Assembly: GCA_965220055.1 (NCBI GenBank)
Contig: CBDCPE010000004.1
Span: 310,001-374,000, forward strand
DNA length: 64,000 bases
Direction: 5' to 3'
From: Bin87 sp965220055
GTDB taxonomy: Bacteria > Chloroflexota > Dehalococcoidia > Lucifugimonadales > UBA3495
The notes under the pieces were generated by a model. That model searched no databases. It was not told the origin of the DNA and worked only from the letters and a program-made list of their open reading frames with translations. Positions within the stretch are counted from its first letter, which is position 1. Every line of letters begins with the position of its first letter. Below are positions 1-9,093 of the stretch, one piece after another. The position numbers were made by a program, and so were the translations under genes.

Positions 1-2520
1 CATACCCTCTCGTCGGCGCTGGAAATTGCGCTCACCTCCCGGACAATGGGCAAGGATACCCGGGTGCCCATGGCCGGGGTGCCGGCCGTGTCGCTGGAGA
101 CCAACCTGGCAAGGCTCATCAAGCAGGGGCACAAAGTGGCCATCTGCGAGCAGCTGAGCGACCCGGCGAGATCGAAAGGCCTGGTCGAGCGCGGAGTGGT
201 TAGGGTAGTGACGCCGGGTACCGTCCTGGAGGCGGCACTGTTGGACCACCGGGCCAATAACTACCTGGCGGCGGTTTGCCGGGGCGAAGACCAGGCCGGG
301 CTAGCTTATGTTGACGTCACAACCGGCGAGTTCGGCGTTTGCCAGATGGCGGAGGATCGTCTGGTCCTGGAATTGTCCCGGCTGCAGCCGTCGGAGATCC
401 TGGTTCCCGACCGGGACGGCTTCCAGGACTTTGTCACCGACGCCGATGGAGTTGGCGAGGCGGCATATGTAACCCAGGTGGACAACGCAGCCTTCAATCT
501 GGACGTCGCCCGTCGCACACTTCTAGACTACTACGGCGTACTGTCCCTGGAAGCCTACGGCCTGGAATCCAACGGGGCCCCGACCGAGCCGCTGGCTGTA
601 CGGGCTGCTGGCGCGATTCTGGAATATTTGCAATACACCTGGCAAGGCGACCGGCCGGTGTTGGCTCCGCCGGGCGTCTACAACACGACGTCGTTCATGG
701 TTCTGGACCCGCAAACCCGGCGGAACCTGGAGCTTTTCGCCGCCGGACGGTGGGACAGTCGTGAAATGTCCCTGCTGAACGCGCTGGACGGCACCCGCAC
801 GCCAATGGGAACCCGGTTGCTTCGTCGGTGGTTGGGACAGCCGTTGTTGGACCTGGAACGCCTGGACCGCCGCTTGGATGCGGTGCAGTTCTTCTTTGAC
901 GATGCCTTCCGGCGTGATGAAGCGGCTTCCACGCTGGTCCAAATCTCCGACCTGGAACGGATCCTCAGCCGGATACAGACGAACGCGGCGACGCCCCGGG
1001 ACCTGTTGGCATTGAAGCGGAGCGTGGAAGCTGCGGCGGGACTTGGCGTCCTGTTGTCGCGGGACCATGTTGAGCAAGTGGCCTGGCTCGCCGGCGAACT
1101 CAGGCCTATTCCCGAAGTGACTGCATTGATCGAGCAGGCCATCGAGACGGAACCGTCGGGTTCGGTTGGTGAGGGTGGAGTGATCCGACCCGGGTTTTCG
1201 CCGGAACTGGATCGAACTCGCGGTCTCTCCAGGGATACTCGGGGGTTCATCGCCGGCCTGGAATCTGAAGAGCGCGAACGCACGGGCATCCGCAACCTTA
1301 AGGTCGGCTTCAACCAAGTCTTCGGTTACTACATTGAGATCAGCAGATCCAATCTGGATGCGGTGCCCGATCACTACCAACGCCGGCAGACGCTGGCGGG
1401 AGCAGAACGATACATCACTCCCGAGCTCAAGGAATTCGAAAGCCAGGCACTCGACGCTCGCGAGAAGCTCGAGGAACTGGAGCGCAGCCTCTATCGGCAG
1501 GTTTGCCGCCAGGTAGCCGATCACGGCTCGGCCATATCCCGTTTGGCGTCGGCGATTGCCCGGGTGGACGTGTTTATGGGGCTGGCGGATGTCGCAGTGC
1601 GGTACGGGTACGTACGGCCCAACCTGAACGATGGGGTTGCAATTCGCATCGCGGACGGCCGGCACCCGGTGGTGGAACGGGCGCTGGGTGCTGGTGGCTT
1701 CGTGCCCAATGACGCCGCCCTGGACTCCGACGACGCCCAGCTCATGCTCATCACTGGTCCCAACATGGCCGGCAAATCCACCTTTATACGGCAGGTGGCG
1801 ATCATCGTGCTGATGGCCCAGGTCGGCAGTTTTGTGCCGGCGTCGTCGGCCGCTATCGGCCTGGTTGACCGCATTTTTACTCGCGTTGGCCTCCAGGACG
1901 ACCTGGCCACCGGGCAATCCACGTTCATGGTGGAGATGGTCGAAACGGCGGCAATCCTTAATCAGGCCTCCTGGCGTTCCCTGGTCATCCTGGACGAAAT
2001 CGGCCGGGGCACCAGCACTTACGACGGACTGTCTATCGCCCGAGCGGTGGTGGAGCACCTGCACAACAACCCCCGCCTGGGTTGCAAGACGCTGTTCGCG
2101 ACCCATTACCACGAACTAACCGAACTGGCGGCCACGCTGCCGGGCGTACGCAACTACAGCGTCGCGGTATCGGAGGAAGACGGTCGGATCGCGTTCCTCC
2201 GCCGGATCGTGCCAGGAGGAGCGGACCGGTCATATGGTGTGCATGTGGCGATGCTGGCCGGTATGCCAGCGTCCGTGGTGAGCCGGGCTCAGGAGCTGCT
2301 CACGTACCTGGAGCAGGATCGCGGATCGAGTTTTGGTGCCGGCCGAGGTGAGAAGCGAAAGTTGGCTCCGTCTCCCCAATTGCCGTTGCCCCTGTTTCCC
2401 TCAGGCGATGACTACTTGGCTGAAGCGTTGCTGGAGATGGACGTTTCCAACCTGACGCCGCTGGAAGCGATCAACAAGCTTTACGAACTGCAGGAACGGG
2501 CGCGCCGTCCGGAGAATTGA
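1..2520 (+). CDS. mutS: DNA mismatch repair protein MutS (5'-truncated by window edge)
   Basis: Mismatch-recognition ATPase of methyl-independent repair. The frame is open to base 1 (reads HTLSSALEIALTSRT before the first ATG at 46), so the true start is upstream; about 30-40 N-terminal residues are missing. Domain order fits MutS: mismatch-binding and connector region, lever/clamp core, then the ATPase with Walker A GPNMAGKST (about 1756-1782), the TFMVEMVET segment (about 1921) and Walker B/signature DEIGRGTSTYDG (about 1993-2028). The C-terminal tail ends in a short helical segment as usual. The ATPase motifs appear intact. No start or upstream neighbour can be judged. Confidence 0.97.
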   Translation, partial: HTLSSALEIALTSRTMGKDTRVPMAGVPAVSLETNLARLIKQGHKVAICEQLSDPARSKGLVERGVVRVVTPGTVLEAALLDHRANNYLAAVCRGEDQAGLAYVDVTTGEFGVCQMAEDRLVLELSRLQPSEILVPDRDGFQDFVTDADGVGEAAYVTQVDNAAFNLDVARRTLLDYYGVLSLEAYGLESNGAPTEPLAVRAAGAILEYLQYTWQGDRPVLAPPGVYNTTSFMVLDPQTRRNLELFAAGRWDSREMSLLNALDGTRTPMGTRLLRRWLGQPLLDLERLDRRLDAVQFFFDDAFRRDEAASTLVQISDLERILSRIQTNAATPRDLLALKRSVEAAAGLGVLLSRDHVEQVAWLAGELRPIPEVTALIEQAIETEPSGSVGEGGVIRPGFSPELDRTRGLSRDTRGFIAGLESEERERTGIRNLKVGFNQVFGYYIEISRSNLDAVPDHYQRRQTLAGAERYITPELKEFESQALDAREKLEELERSLYRQVCRQVADHGSAISRLASAIARVDVFMGLADVAVRYGYVRPNLNDGVAIRIADGRHPVVERALGAGGFVPNDAALDSDDAQLMLITGPNMAGKSTFIRQVAIIVLMAQVGSFVPASSAAIGLVDRIFTRVGLQDDLATGQSTFMVEMVETAAILNQASWRSLVILDEIGRGTSTYDGLSIARAVVEHLHNNPRLGCKTLFATHYHELTELAATLPGVRNYSVAVSEEDGRIAFLRRIVPGGADRSYGVHVAMLAGMPASVVSRAQELLTYLEQDRGSSFGAGRGEKRKLAPSPQLPLPLFPSGDDYLAEALLEMDVSNLTPLEAINKLYELQERARRPEN

Positions 2521-2574
2521 CGAGCGGCCCAATGCGCCCCTGCGCGCACCGCAATGAACCGGAAGCGGTGCTTC

Positions 2575-3234
2575 TCATTGCGGGGAACTGACGGAGCGAA
2601 GCGACGGCCCTTGGTCCCGTCCTTTGGGGTGATTGGCCATCCGATTGCACGCGGCGAGTTCGACTGTCTGGGTGATGCGTTTCGTCCGGGTTTCCGACGT
2701 TAGGGCGGATTTTATCCACCAAAGGATGTTCTTCTTGGATGAGGCCGTGAAGTTCTCAAAGAAGGTCCGGGTGGCCTCGTTATACCCCAGCACCTAGGTG
2801 AGGTCTTCGGGTATAACCATGTCTTCGATCTCGTTGCAAGCTGTCCGTGCTCCGTTCGCCTGCACCGCCTCGAACATCCTGATGCTGGCGGAGCCATGCG
2901 GCCGTCTACCGTCAGGCGCGCTACCTTGCCTTTGTTGATGCGTGACCACGGGCTCTTGAGGTTGCGGGGCGTGAAAAGCCTCATCGCGCGCTCATCGTCG
3001 AGCTTGTGGGCCCCGGTCGACCCAGCCGAAGCACAGCGCTTCGTCGACTGCGTCGCTGTAGGGTACGAAAGGCTGGCCGGTGGCCTTCTTCCACGAAACG
3101 AGCCAGACCCCTTCCGAAACGACGTGATGTTCCTCCAACCATGCCCGCCATGCTTCACGGGTTTCCACGTGGAATAGTGGTCGGCCATCCTGGGCGTGGG
3201 TGCCAATCACGGCACCCATGCGGAGCTCGTTCAC
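2575..3234 (-). pseudogene. Decayed YdeI/OmpD-associated family protein
   Basis: Three consecutive reading frames on the minus strand together read as one YdeI/OmpD-associated (bacteriocin-protection type) protein. The first 75 or so residues contain EAWRAWLEEHH and DEALCFGWVD. A frameshift near 3025 leads to RLFTPRNLKSPWSRINKGK. A second shift near 2880 leads to IRMFEAVQANGARTAC, then an in-frame TAG near 2797, then a C-terminal FFENFTASSKKNILWWI helix and a basic tail. Two frameshifts plus a stop make it a pseudogene. Assignment rests on motif order; the family's biochemical function is not established. Confidence 0.8.
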
Positions 3235-3303
3235 TCCCGTGGGTCGCAGTTCGCTAGGTCGGTCAATTCGCGGGCACTGACTTGAGAATGACCGGCGCGA
3301 GAA

Positions 3304-3996
3304 TCAGACTGCGCCCAGCGTCTCTGCCAACGCCGCCAGATCTGACACGACGAGGTCTGGTACAGCGCTGGTCTGGCGCGTGCCTCCTCCTCGGTCGGCC
3401 CGTTTTACCCACACGGAGGTGATACCCAGCCGATTGGCCGGCTCGATGTCGTGGTACAGGCTCTCGCCGACATGGAGCCATCGCTCCTTGTCGACGTCCA
3501 TAGCGGCGGCAGCGACTTCGAAGGTGCGCTGGTCGGGCTTGTAAGCCTGGACCTGCTGGGACGTGATCACGGCGTCAAAGTCAATGCCCAGCGCCTCGGC
3601 GGACCCGGCAAACAGGTCATCGTCCACGTTGGAAATGATCGCTAGCTTGTAGCGGGTTTTGAGCGCTTTCAGCGCCGCTGGAACGTCGGGGAAAACCGGC
3701 CAGTTCGGAAGGGAGTCCGCGAGGCCGCTCAAGTCGGTCTCGGCAAACCGCACACCCAGCCTGTCGCCGAACATCACCATCACTTCGCGTAGGGCGACCC
3801 GGTACTCCTTGAAAACCCCCGAGTTTTGCGCCCTTGGCTCCACGTCGGCAAAGAGCTCAAGTATCTCGGCGGTTTTCTTGCGAACTCCGTATCGTTCAAG
3901 AACTTCGGTGACCGCCGAAGAAATTCCAGTTTCCCAATCGACCAGGGTCCCGTAGCAGTCGAAACTCACCCATTCGATGTCGCTGAAATCACCCAT
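3304..3996 (-). CDS. HAD-superfamily hydrolase, haloacid dehalogenase type II-like
   Basis: About 230-residue cytoplasmic HAD hydrolase. Motif I is FDCYGTLVDWE near the N-terminus (nucleophilic Asp in DCYGT), motif II is the Ser in IISNVDDD, motif III is the Lys in YKPDQRTFE, and motif IV is HVGESLYHDIEPA. The small helical cap between motifs I and II and the overall length fit (S)-2-haloacid dehalogenase/phosphatase-like proteins. The actual substrate cannot be read from sequence. The ATG at 3996 is preferred over a TTG two codons upstream. It stands alone between a pseudogene and an IS630 element. Confidence 0.85.
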   Translation of the reverse strand: MGDFSDIEWVSFDCYGTLVDWETGISSAVTEVLERYGVRKKTAEILELFADVEPRAQNSGVFKEYRVALREVMVMFGDRLGVRFAETDLSGLADSLPNWPVFPDVPAALKALKTRYKLAIISNVDDDLFAGSAEALGIDFDAVITSQQVQAYKPDQRTFEVAAAAMDVDKERWLHVGESLYHDIEPANRLGITSVWVKRADRGGGTRQTSAVPDLVVSDLAALAETLGAV

Positions 3997-4100
3997 TGCC
4001 AAAACCTATCGTCTGAGAGCGAGAAGCGTTCGGTCGAGGATAATGTGGCCTGTTTGTCTCCATTGCCCGACATAACGCGAAACAATTTGCTGTAGGCATG

Positions 4101-5271
4101 CTAGTGTGGTGTAACTGAAGTTCATTGTAATAGTATTCGCGATGAGGTATCCTCCGGGTTAGCAGCCCAGAGGAGGATGACCATGGCAATCGGACGACCA
4201 ATGCCGCCGCTAATTTTGGATGACGTGGAGCGTGAAACCTTGGAGCGGTGGGTTCGTCGTCCGAAAACGGCGCAAGCTTTGGCGCTGCGGGCCAGAATGA
4301 TTTTGGGCTGTGCCGAAGGCCGCAGCAATACCACGGTGGGCACCGACCTGGGAGTGTCCGATGAGACGGTGGGGAAATGGCGTTCCCGGTTCCTGGAACG
4401 GAGGCTGGACGGACTGTCGGACGAACCGCGCAGCGGACGGCCTCGAGCGGTTACCGATGACGACGTGGAGCGTGTGATTACGCTGACGCTGGAGACCGCG
4501 CCCCGGGACGCGACCCATTGGAGCACCCGGTCCATGGCCCAGCGCAGCGGGCTGAGCCACAACACGGTCAGCCGCATCTGGCGGGCCTTCGGATTGCAGC
4601 CACACCGCACGGAGACTTTCAAGTTGTCGTCGGACCCCTTCTTCATCGAGAAGGTCAGGGACGTTGTGGGGCTATACCTGAATCCACCGGATCGGGCGTT
4701 GGTCCTGTGCGTGGACGAGAAGTCCCAGATCCAGGCGTTGGATCGCACCCGTCCGCTATTGCCCATGCGCCCGGGACAAGTGGAACGGCGCACCCATGAT
4801 TACCTGCGTCACGGCACCACTCCGCTGTTCGCCGCCTTAGACACCAGGACCGGCAAGGTGATTGGTCGTTGCCACCAACGGCACCGGGCCGTGGAGTTCC
4901 GCAAATTCCTCGATACCATCGAGGCCGAGGTGCCCGCCGACCTCGACGTCCACCTGATCGCGGACAACTACGCCACCCACAAGACGGCGCTGATCCGGAA
5001 CTGGTTTGCCAAGCGGCCCCGCTTCCATATGCACTTCACACCCACCAGCGCCTCGTGGCTGAACCTGGTGGAGCGCTGGTTCGGTCTGCTCACCGAAAAG
5101 CAGTTGCGCCGCGGCGTGCATCAGAGCAGCGCCGAACTGGAGACTGCCATCCACCGCTACCTGGACGTCACCAACGAAGACCCCAAACCTTTTGTCTGGA
5201 CCAAGACCGCCGACCAAATCCTGGCCAACGTCGCCCACTTTTGCCAGCGAACTTTGAATACAGGACACTAG
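4101..5271 (+). mobile_element. IS630-family insertion sequence
   Basis: A single transposase gene lies between imperfect terminal inverted repeats: left end 4101-4123 (starts CTAGTGT, ends AAGTTC) and right end 5249-5271 (its reverse complement starts CTAGTGT, ends AAGTTC), with conserved GTA between. Both ends sit on CTAG, consistent with the TA/CTAG target preference of IS630. The transposase stop codon lies inside the right repeat. Complete by appearance, about 1.17 kb. Confidence 0.9.
4177..5271 (+). CDS. IS630-family transposase
   Basis: 364-residue DDE transposase. The N-terminal helix-turn-helix region has VGTDLGVSDETVGKWRSRF, followed by a second HTH (SMAQRSGLSHNTVSRIW). The catalytic domain contains CVDEKSQIQ (first Asp), HLIADNYATHK (second Asp) and SASWLNLVERWFG (Glu). 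GAGGAGG directly precedes the start; ATG 4177 and ATG 4183 are both possible. The frame is intact, so the element may be active. It sits just upstream of the integrase island and may have inserted independently. Confidence 0.95.
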   Translation: MTMAIGRPMPPLILDDVERETLERWVRRPKTAQALALRARMILGCAEGRSNTTVGTDLGVSDETVGKWRSRFLERRLDGLSDEPRSGRPRAVTDDDVERVITLTLETAPRDATHWSTRSMAQRSGLSHNTVSRIWRAFGLQPHRTETFKLSSDPFFIEKVRDVVGLYLNPPDRALVLCVDEKSQIQALDRTRPLLPMRPGQVERRTHDYLRHGTTPLFAALDTRTGKVIGRCHQRHRAVEFRKFLDTIEAEVPADLDVHLIADNYATHKTALIRNWFAKRPRFHMHFTPTSASWLNLVERWFGLLTEKQLRRGVHQSSAELETAIHRYLDVTNEDPKPFVWTKTADQILANVAHFCQRTLNTGH

Positions 5272-5466
5272 GAGCGCGTGACGATAGGAGATGCGGCATG
5301 CTGCCGAACTACCTGGAAGGCAACCTCGCCAATGCTTAAACTTCGTTCGAGGTTGGGAATGGTGGGCCTGGATGCAACCATAATAGGGTTTCACGGTTGA
5401 CCGTACAGTGTCATAATGTAGCACATCTAATCGGTTTTATGCGGGGATTGGCCCGATTATCGTAAC

Positions 5467-5495
5467 TTGACGTTTCACAGGGTATCGCTTATTAT
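5467..5495 (+). promoter_or_regulatory. Sigma70-like promoter of the integrase gene
   Basis: TTGACG (5467-5472), a 17-nt spacer, then TATTAT (5490-5495). It ends 31 nt before the ATG at 5527, which argues against the longer ORF start at 5467. Confidence 0.6.
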
Positions 5496-5512
5496 CACTC
5501 CAATAGTGATAA
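5492..5512. promoter_or_regulatory. Operator-like perfect inverted repeat
   Basis: TTATCACT, 5-nt CCAAT, AGTGATAA: an 8-bp perfect inverted repeat overlapping the -10 and presumed start of transcription of the integrase. Position suits a repressor site; the binding protein is unknown (the AlpA-like protein at 6829 or a host factor are candidates). Confidence 0.5.
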
Positions 5513-5526
5513 ATGGAGTGGTAGAC

Positions 5527-6690
5527 ATGGAACGACCAAAGACACTATCAGCCGCATTCGTCAAGACGATCACCCGGCCCGGACGGTATGGAGATGGTAG
5601 GGGAGGGCATGGCCTCAGCCTTTTGGTGGTACCCATGTCGTCAAATACTCGCCTATCCAAAACCTGGAGCCAAAGACTAAGGATCGCCGGCAAGCCTGTC
5701 AATGTCGGCATAGGATCGTATCCGGTTACGACATTGGCGGCAGCACGAGCAAAGGCACTGGAAAACGCAAGGGCGGTTGCGGACGGTATAGACCCCAGGG
5801 TCAAGCCTTCTCGGATACCGACGTTTGCTGTCGCCGCCGAGCTGGTTATTGAGGAGCATACCCCCGTTTGGAGATCGGGCGGCAGACAGGCCGACATCTG
5901 GCGTTCCAGCCTAGAACGCCACGTCTACCCGGTCCTGAAAGACATCCCAATCGACAAGATCACGACCGCAGACATCCGGGCCTGCCTGGTGCCAATCTGG
6001 GCAACGAAGCCGGAAACGGCCAAGCGGCTCAAGGGGTACGTATCCACCATCATGCGGTGGGCCATTGGACAGGGTCACCGCTCCGATGATCCTGCGGGTG
6101 TCGCGTTGACCGCTTCGTTGCCAAAGGTAAGCAAAGTCCAGGAACACCAGCGCGCATTACCTTTTACAGAAGTGGGCGCGGCGATTGCTACGATCCGAGA
6201 TAGCAGCGCATGGCCGTCGACAAAACTGGCGTTTGAATTTTTGACGTTGACGGCCGCGCGGTCCGGGGAAGTGCGGCAGGCGCAATGGCGCGAGATTGAC
6301 GGTGACGTGTGGACCATACCGGGCGATCGGATGAAAACAGGGCGCGAGCACAGAACGCCGCTATCGCGTCAGGCCATGGACGTGCTCCGACAGGCGCGGG
6401 AGTTGTCCGATGGGAGTGGGTTGGTGTTTCCGAGTCAGCGTGGTAAAGCACTCACGGACTCCACCGTTAGCAAGATGGTGCGGGAGAACGGGGTCGGATG
6501 CGTTCCGCACGGGATGCGCAGCAGTTTCAGGGATTGGGCAGCCGAATGTTCCGACGCGCCACGCGAGATAGCCGAGCACTGTCTGGCGCACGTTGAAGGT
6601 AGTGCAAGCGAGCTCGCCTATCGTCGCACGGACTACTTTGAGCGTCGCCGCATTCTTATGGAACAGTGGTCAGACTTTATATCGTCATAA
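5527..6690 (+). CDS. Tyrosine-type site-specific integrase (P4-like)
   Basis: About 387-residue integrase that would excise and integrate the surrounding island. The N-terminal DUF4102-like region (LRIAGKPVNVGIGSYP) is followed by a SAM-like core-binding domain. The catalytic domain carries the RKHRH/WY set: Arg in LTAARSGEVR, Lys in RMKTGREH, HGMRSSFR, His in EHCLAHVEG and Tyr in YRRTDYFERRR. Start chosen at ATG 5527, with GGAG 8 nt upstream and lying behind a good promoter. No tRNA lies next to it, so the attachment site is not evident. A strong hairpin follows the gene, and an AlpA-type regulator lies downstream. Confidence 0.93.
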   Translation: MERPKTLSAAFVKTITRPGRYGDGRGGHGLSLLVVPMSSNTRLSKTWSQRLRIAGKPVNVGIGSYPVTTLAAARAKALENARAVADGIDPRVKPSRIPTFAVAAELVIEEHTPVWRSGGRQADIWRSSLERHVYPVLKDIPIDKITTADIRACLVPIWATKPETAKRLKGYVSTIMRWAIGQGHRSDDPAGVALTASLPKVSKVQEHQRALPFTEVGAAIATIRDSSAWPSTKLAFEFLTLTAARSGEVRQAQWREIDGDVWTIPGDRMKTGREHRTPLSRQAMDVLRQARELSDGSGLVFPSQRGKALTDSTVSKMVRENGVGCVPHGMRSSFRDWAAECSDAPREIAEHCLAHVEGSASELAYRRTDYFERRRILMEQWSDFISS

Positions 6691-6717
6691 TGTTGCTGAC
6701 AGACAGTTAGCGAATTC

Positions 6718-6754
6718 AATAAAGGGCGTCAACAAATAAATGACGTCCTTTATT
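6718..6754. terminator. Hairpin terminator after the integrase
   Basis: AATAAAGGGCGTCA, a 9-nt loop, then TGACGTCCTTTATT: a 14-nt near-perfect inverted repeat with A/T-rich flanks, 28 nt after the integrase stop. The arms could serve transcripts in either direction. Confidence 0.6.
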
Positions 6755-6778
6755 AGTGTCATTGAGAGTTGCAATAAG

Positions 6779-6806
6779 TTGATACCGGATGATATATTGT
6801 TATAGT
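6779..6806 (+). promoter_or_regulatory. Promoter-like sequence upstream of the AlpA gene
   Basis: TTGATA (6779-6784), 16-nt spacer, TATAGT (6801-6806), ending 22 nt before the ATG at 6829. AT-rich surroundings support a promoter. Confidence 0.45.
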
Positions 6807-6828
6807 ATACCGGTCTGGAGGAGCACAA

Positions 6829-7020
6829 ATGACGACTATCGAACTCATGCGATGCGAGGAAGTGCTGACGGCCGTCGGTATTTCAAGGGCTACGCTGTAC
6901 CGACGCATAAAGGATGGGACTTTCCCGCGTCCTATTCAGGTGGGGCCGCGTTGCGTGCGATGGAAGGCATCCGACCTGGCCGAGTGGCAGGATCAGCGAC
7001 CACGCTCAGCTGAGAATTAG
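6829..7020 (+). CDS. AlpA-family excisionase/transcriptional regulator
   Basis: 63-residue MerR-like winged-helix DNA-binding protein: LMRCEEVLTAVGISRATLYRRIKDG is the HTH, followed by FPRPIQVGPRCVRWKASDLAEWQ, the usual AlpA ending. GGAGGAG lies 6 nt before the ATG. Proteins of this type activate integrase genes or act as recombination directionality factors on prophages and islands. Its place right after a P4-type integrase supports that role here. Confidence 0.9.
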   Translation: MTTIELMRCEEVLTAVGISRATLYRRIKDGTFPRPIQVGPRCVRWKASDLAEWQDQRPRSAEN

Positions 7021-7030
7021 ACAAAGAAAT

Positions 7031-7061
7031 CGCCCCCAGACCGCAGCAACGGCCGGGGGCG
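7031..7061. terminator. GC-rich hairpin after the AlpA gene
   Basis: CGCCCCC ... GGGGGCG inverted repeat 10 nt after the AlpA stop. It lacks a clear T-tract, so function as an intrinsic terminator is tentative. Confidence 0.35.
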
Positions 7062-7147
7062 CAAGAGCCGCTCGCACAGTCCAAAGTACAAAACGAGCAT
7101 GAATAAATTACCAGTTGACAACACTGCCGTCAAGCGAAATAGCCGAA

Positions 7148-8581
7148 CGTAACTGTTCAGAGTTGGTGGGGTGAATTGGGCGAACTTGGTTTGCGGGTGG
7201 CTGGCTTTGGGGGCGGTGGTTATGTCATATAACTGGGATGGATACCGAAATCAATCTCAGGGCAGCTGACCGGGATGTCCTGATTGGCATCATAGTCCGC
7301 CAGCAAGCCATCATCGAGCGGCTGGAGAAGCGGATTGCCCAGTTGGAAGGCCAAGCCAAACCCCAAAGCTCCCGCCGGATGCCCGGTCTGAAGCCCAAAG
7401 CGGACCGGGAGCCAGCACGTCCCAAGGAGCCACGCAAACCCCGGTTTCACGGCTTTGCCCGATCCCGCATGACGCCCACCCACCGAGTGGAGCATGTGGT
7501 GGAGCAGTGTCCCGACTGCGGGACCCACTTGTCCGGAGGCTGGGCCCAGCGCACTCGGGAGGTCATCGACCTGCCCCAGGTTCCGGCGCAGGTAACCGAG
7601 CACGTTTACCTGGCCCGCACCTGTCCACAGTGCCGACGCTGCTGTGTTCCCAAAGCACAACTGGACGGCGTGGTGATGGGCAAGCAGCGTCTGGGGGTCA
7701 ATGTCATCAGCCTGATTGCAGCCCTGCGGGAGGAGGCCAGGCTGCCGTTACGCACCATCCAATGGTACCTGGACACCGTGCACGGGCTGCGCCTCAGCCT
7801 GGGCGCCATCGTAAATGCCACACGCACCGTGGCGGGCAAAGCGCAGACCGAACTGGTGGGCATACTGGAGCGCGTCCGCGGCAGCCCAGTGGTCCACGCC
7901 GATGAGACCGGCTGGCGTGAAGACGGACACAACGGCTACGTGTGGACTTTCAGCACCTCCGACCAGCGGTACTTCCTGCGGCGTGGTCGGGGCAAGGCCG
8001 TGGTCGACGAAGTCCTGGGCAAGGAGTTTGCTGGCGTGCTGGTCAGCGACTTCTATGCCGCCTACCACCATTACGACGGTCCCAAGCAACGCTGCTGGGC
8101 TCACCTGCTGCGGGACATCCACGACCTGCGTGTCCTCTACCCTGATGATAGATCACTGGCCCAGTGGGCTGACGCCGTCCACCAACTCTACCGTCAGGCC
8201 ACGACCTTTACCCACCCTTCAGAACCACCACGCCGCACCGCCCAACTGACCCTGGAAAGGCGACTGCTGGCCCTCTGCCGTCCATTCCGGGACGACCCGT
8301 CGGCCGTCCCGGCCAGACTGTGCCGACGCATGGAGAAGCACATCAAGGAACTCTTCGTCTTCGTGGCCCAACCGGAAGTGCCGCCGGACAACAATGCCGC
8401 CGAGCGCAGCCTGCGCCATTTGGTGGTCAGCCGCAAGGTCAGCGGGGGCACCCGCTCAGCGCAGGGCACCGACACCAAGATGACGCTGGCCTCAATCTTC
8501 GGCACCTGGCGAGCACAAGCTCTCAACCCCATCGCTGCCTGCCGTCAACTGCTCACTTCCCCTCAACTCTGAACTGTTACG
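7148..8581 (+). mobile_element. IS66-family insertion sequence (single-ORF type)
   Basis: Terminal inverted repeats of 18 bp with one mismatch (CGTAAC[T/A]GTTCAGAGTTG) lie at 7148-7165 and, inverted, at 8564-8581. They enclose one transposase gene whose stop codon falls within the right repeat. No clear target duplication is seen. No IS66 accessory genes (tnpA/tnpB) are present. Confidence 0.88.
7238..8572 (+). CDS. IS66-family transposase
   Basis: 444 residues. An N-terminal coiled coil (QQAIIERLEKRIAQLEGQ) is followed by a basic linker and zinc-binding clusters (CPDCGTHL and CPQCRRCC). The DDE core has VVHADETGWR (first Asp), VLVSDFYAAYHHYDG (second Asp) and the C-terminal PPDNNAAERSLR (Glu in AERSLR), typical of IS66 TnpC. 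The frame is intact. Confidence 0.95.
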   Translation: MDTEINLRAADRDVLIGIIVRQQAIIERLEKRIAQLEGQAKPQSSRRMPGLKPKADREPARPKEPRKPRFHGFARSRMTPTHRVEHVVEQCPDCGTHLSGGWAQRTREVIDLPQVPAQVTEHVYLARTCPQCRRCCVPKAQLDGVVMGKQRLGVNVISLIAALREEARLPLRTIQWYLDTVHGLRLSLGAIVNATRTVAGKAQTELVGILERVRGSPVVHADETGWREDGHNGYVWTFSTSDQRYFLRRGRGKAVVDEVLGKEFAGVLVSDFYAAYHHYDGPKQRCWAHLLRDIHDLRVLYPDDRSLAQWADAVHQLYRQATTFTHPSEPPRRTAQLTLERRLLALCRPFRDDPSAVPARLCRRMEKHIKELFVFVAQPEVPPDNNAAERSLRHLVVSRKVSGGTRSAQGTDTKMTLASIFGTWRAQALNPIAACRQLLTSPQL

Positions 8582-8765
8582 CGGACGGCTCCGGAACGAC
8601 AACGGTTCCGGGCCACCCGGGAGCGAGCATTTGGCGGCAGGAGTTGAGCGATTTGCGGGCTGGCGTCCGTCGGATGACAGACGGGTTGGGCAACGGTAAA
8701 ATCGCTACCCGAGTTCATTCCTTCGAAGCGTCAGTGCCGCCTCCCGTCGCTTCACCGGCACGTTG

Positions 8766-9041
8766 TTATTCTTCTATAAGGGGTTCTGAAGGCCGAGCGC
8801 CCAGGCTCACCATGTAGGTTCCGCTCTGGTCCTCCGCGATGGAGAGGCGGTACGCGCTGATGATCGGCCAATTGGCGTTCACGTCAGCGGGCACGGTTGA
8901 GTGGTTGGTGACGGATTCGGCGAAATGCTCCAGGGGATTGGAGGCGTGGTCGACAATGACGCCAGGCACGTCGCGGGCGAACACGTCGTCGTAGGCCACC
9001 TTGATCTCCTGTCCTTGCCTGATCGCCGTATCTATTGACAA
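8766..9041 (-). CDS. Hypothetical protein (weakly supported)
   Basis: 91-residue reading frame beginning with TTG, divergent from the interrupted methyltransferase gene. No recognised domain. The reading includes KVAYDDVFARDVPGVIVDH and AYRLSIAEDQSGTYMVSLG, which have a plausible protein composition. No clear ribosome binding site. It may be the remainder of a gene cut by the IS66 insertion, since 8582-8765 holds nothing recognisable. Confidence 0.35.
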   Translation of the reverse strand: MSIDTAIRQGQEIKVAYDDVFARDVPGVIVDHASNPLEHFAESVTNHSTVPADVNANWPIISAYRLSIAEDQSGTYMVSLGARPSEPLIEE

Positions 9042-9093
9042 AGTGAGCGTGGTATGCTCGCAAGCACTTCATTTATGAAAGCTTAGACGAGGT

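Noticed and set aside
523..2112. Long minus-strand ORF (529 codons) inside mutS
   Set aside because: Exact antisense of a clear MutS core; composition is that of a shadow frame in GC-rich DNA.
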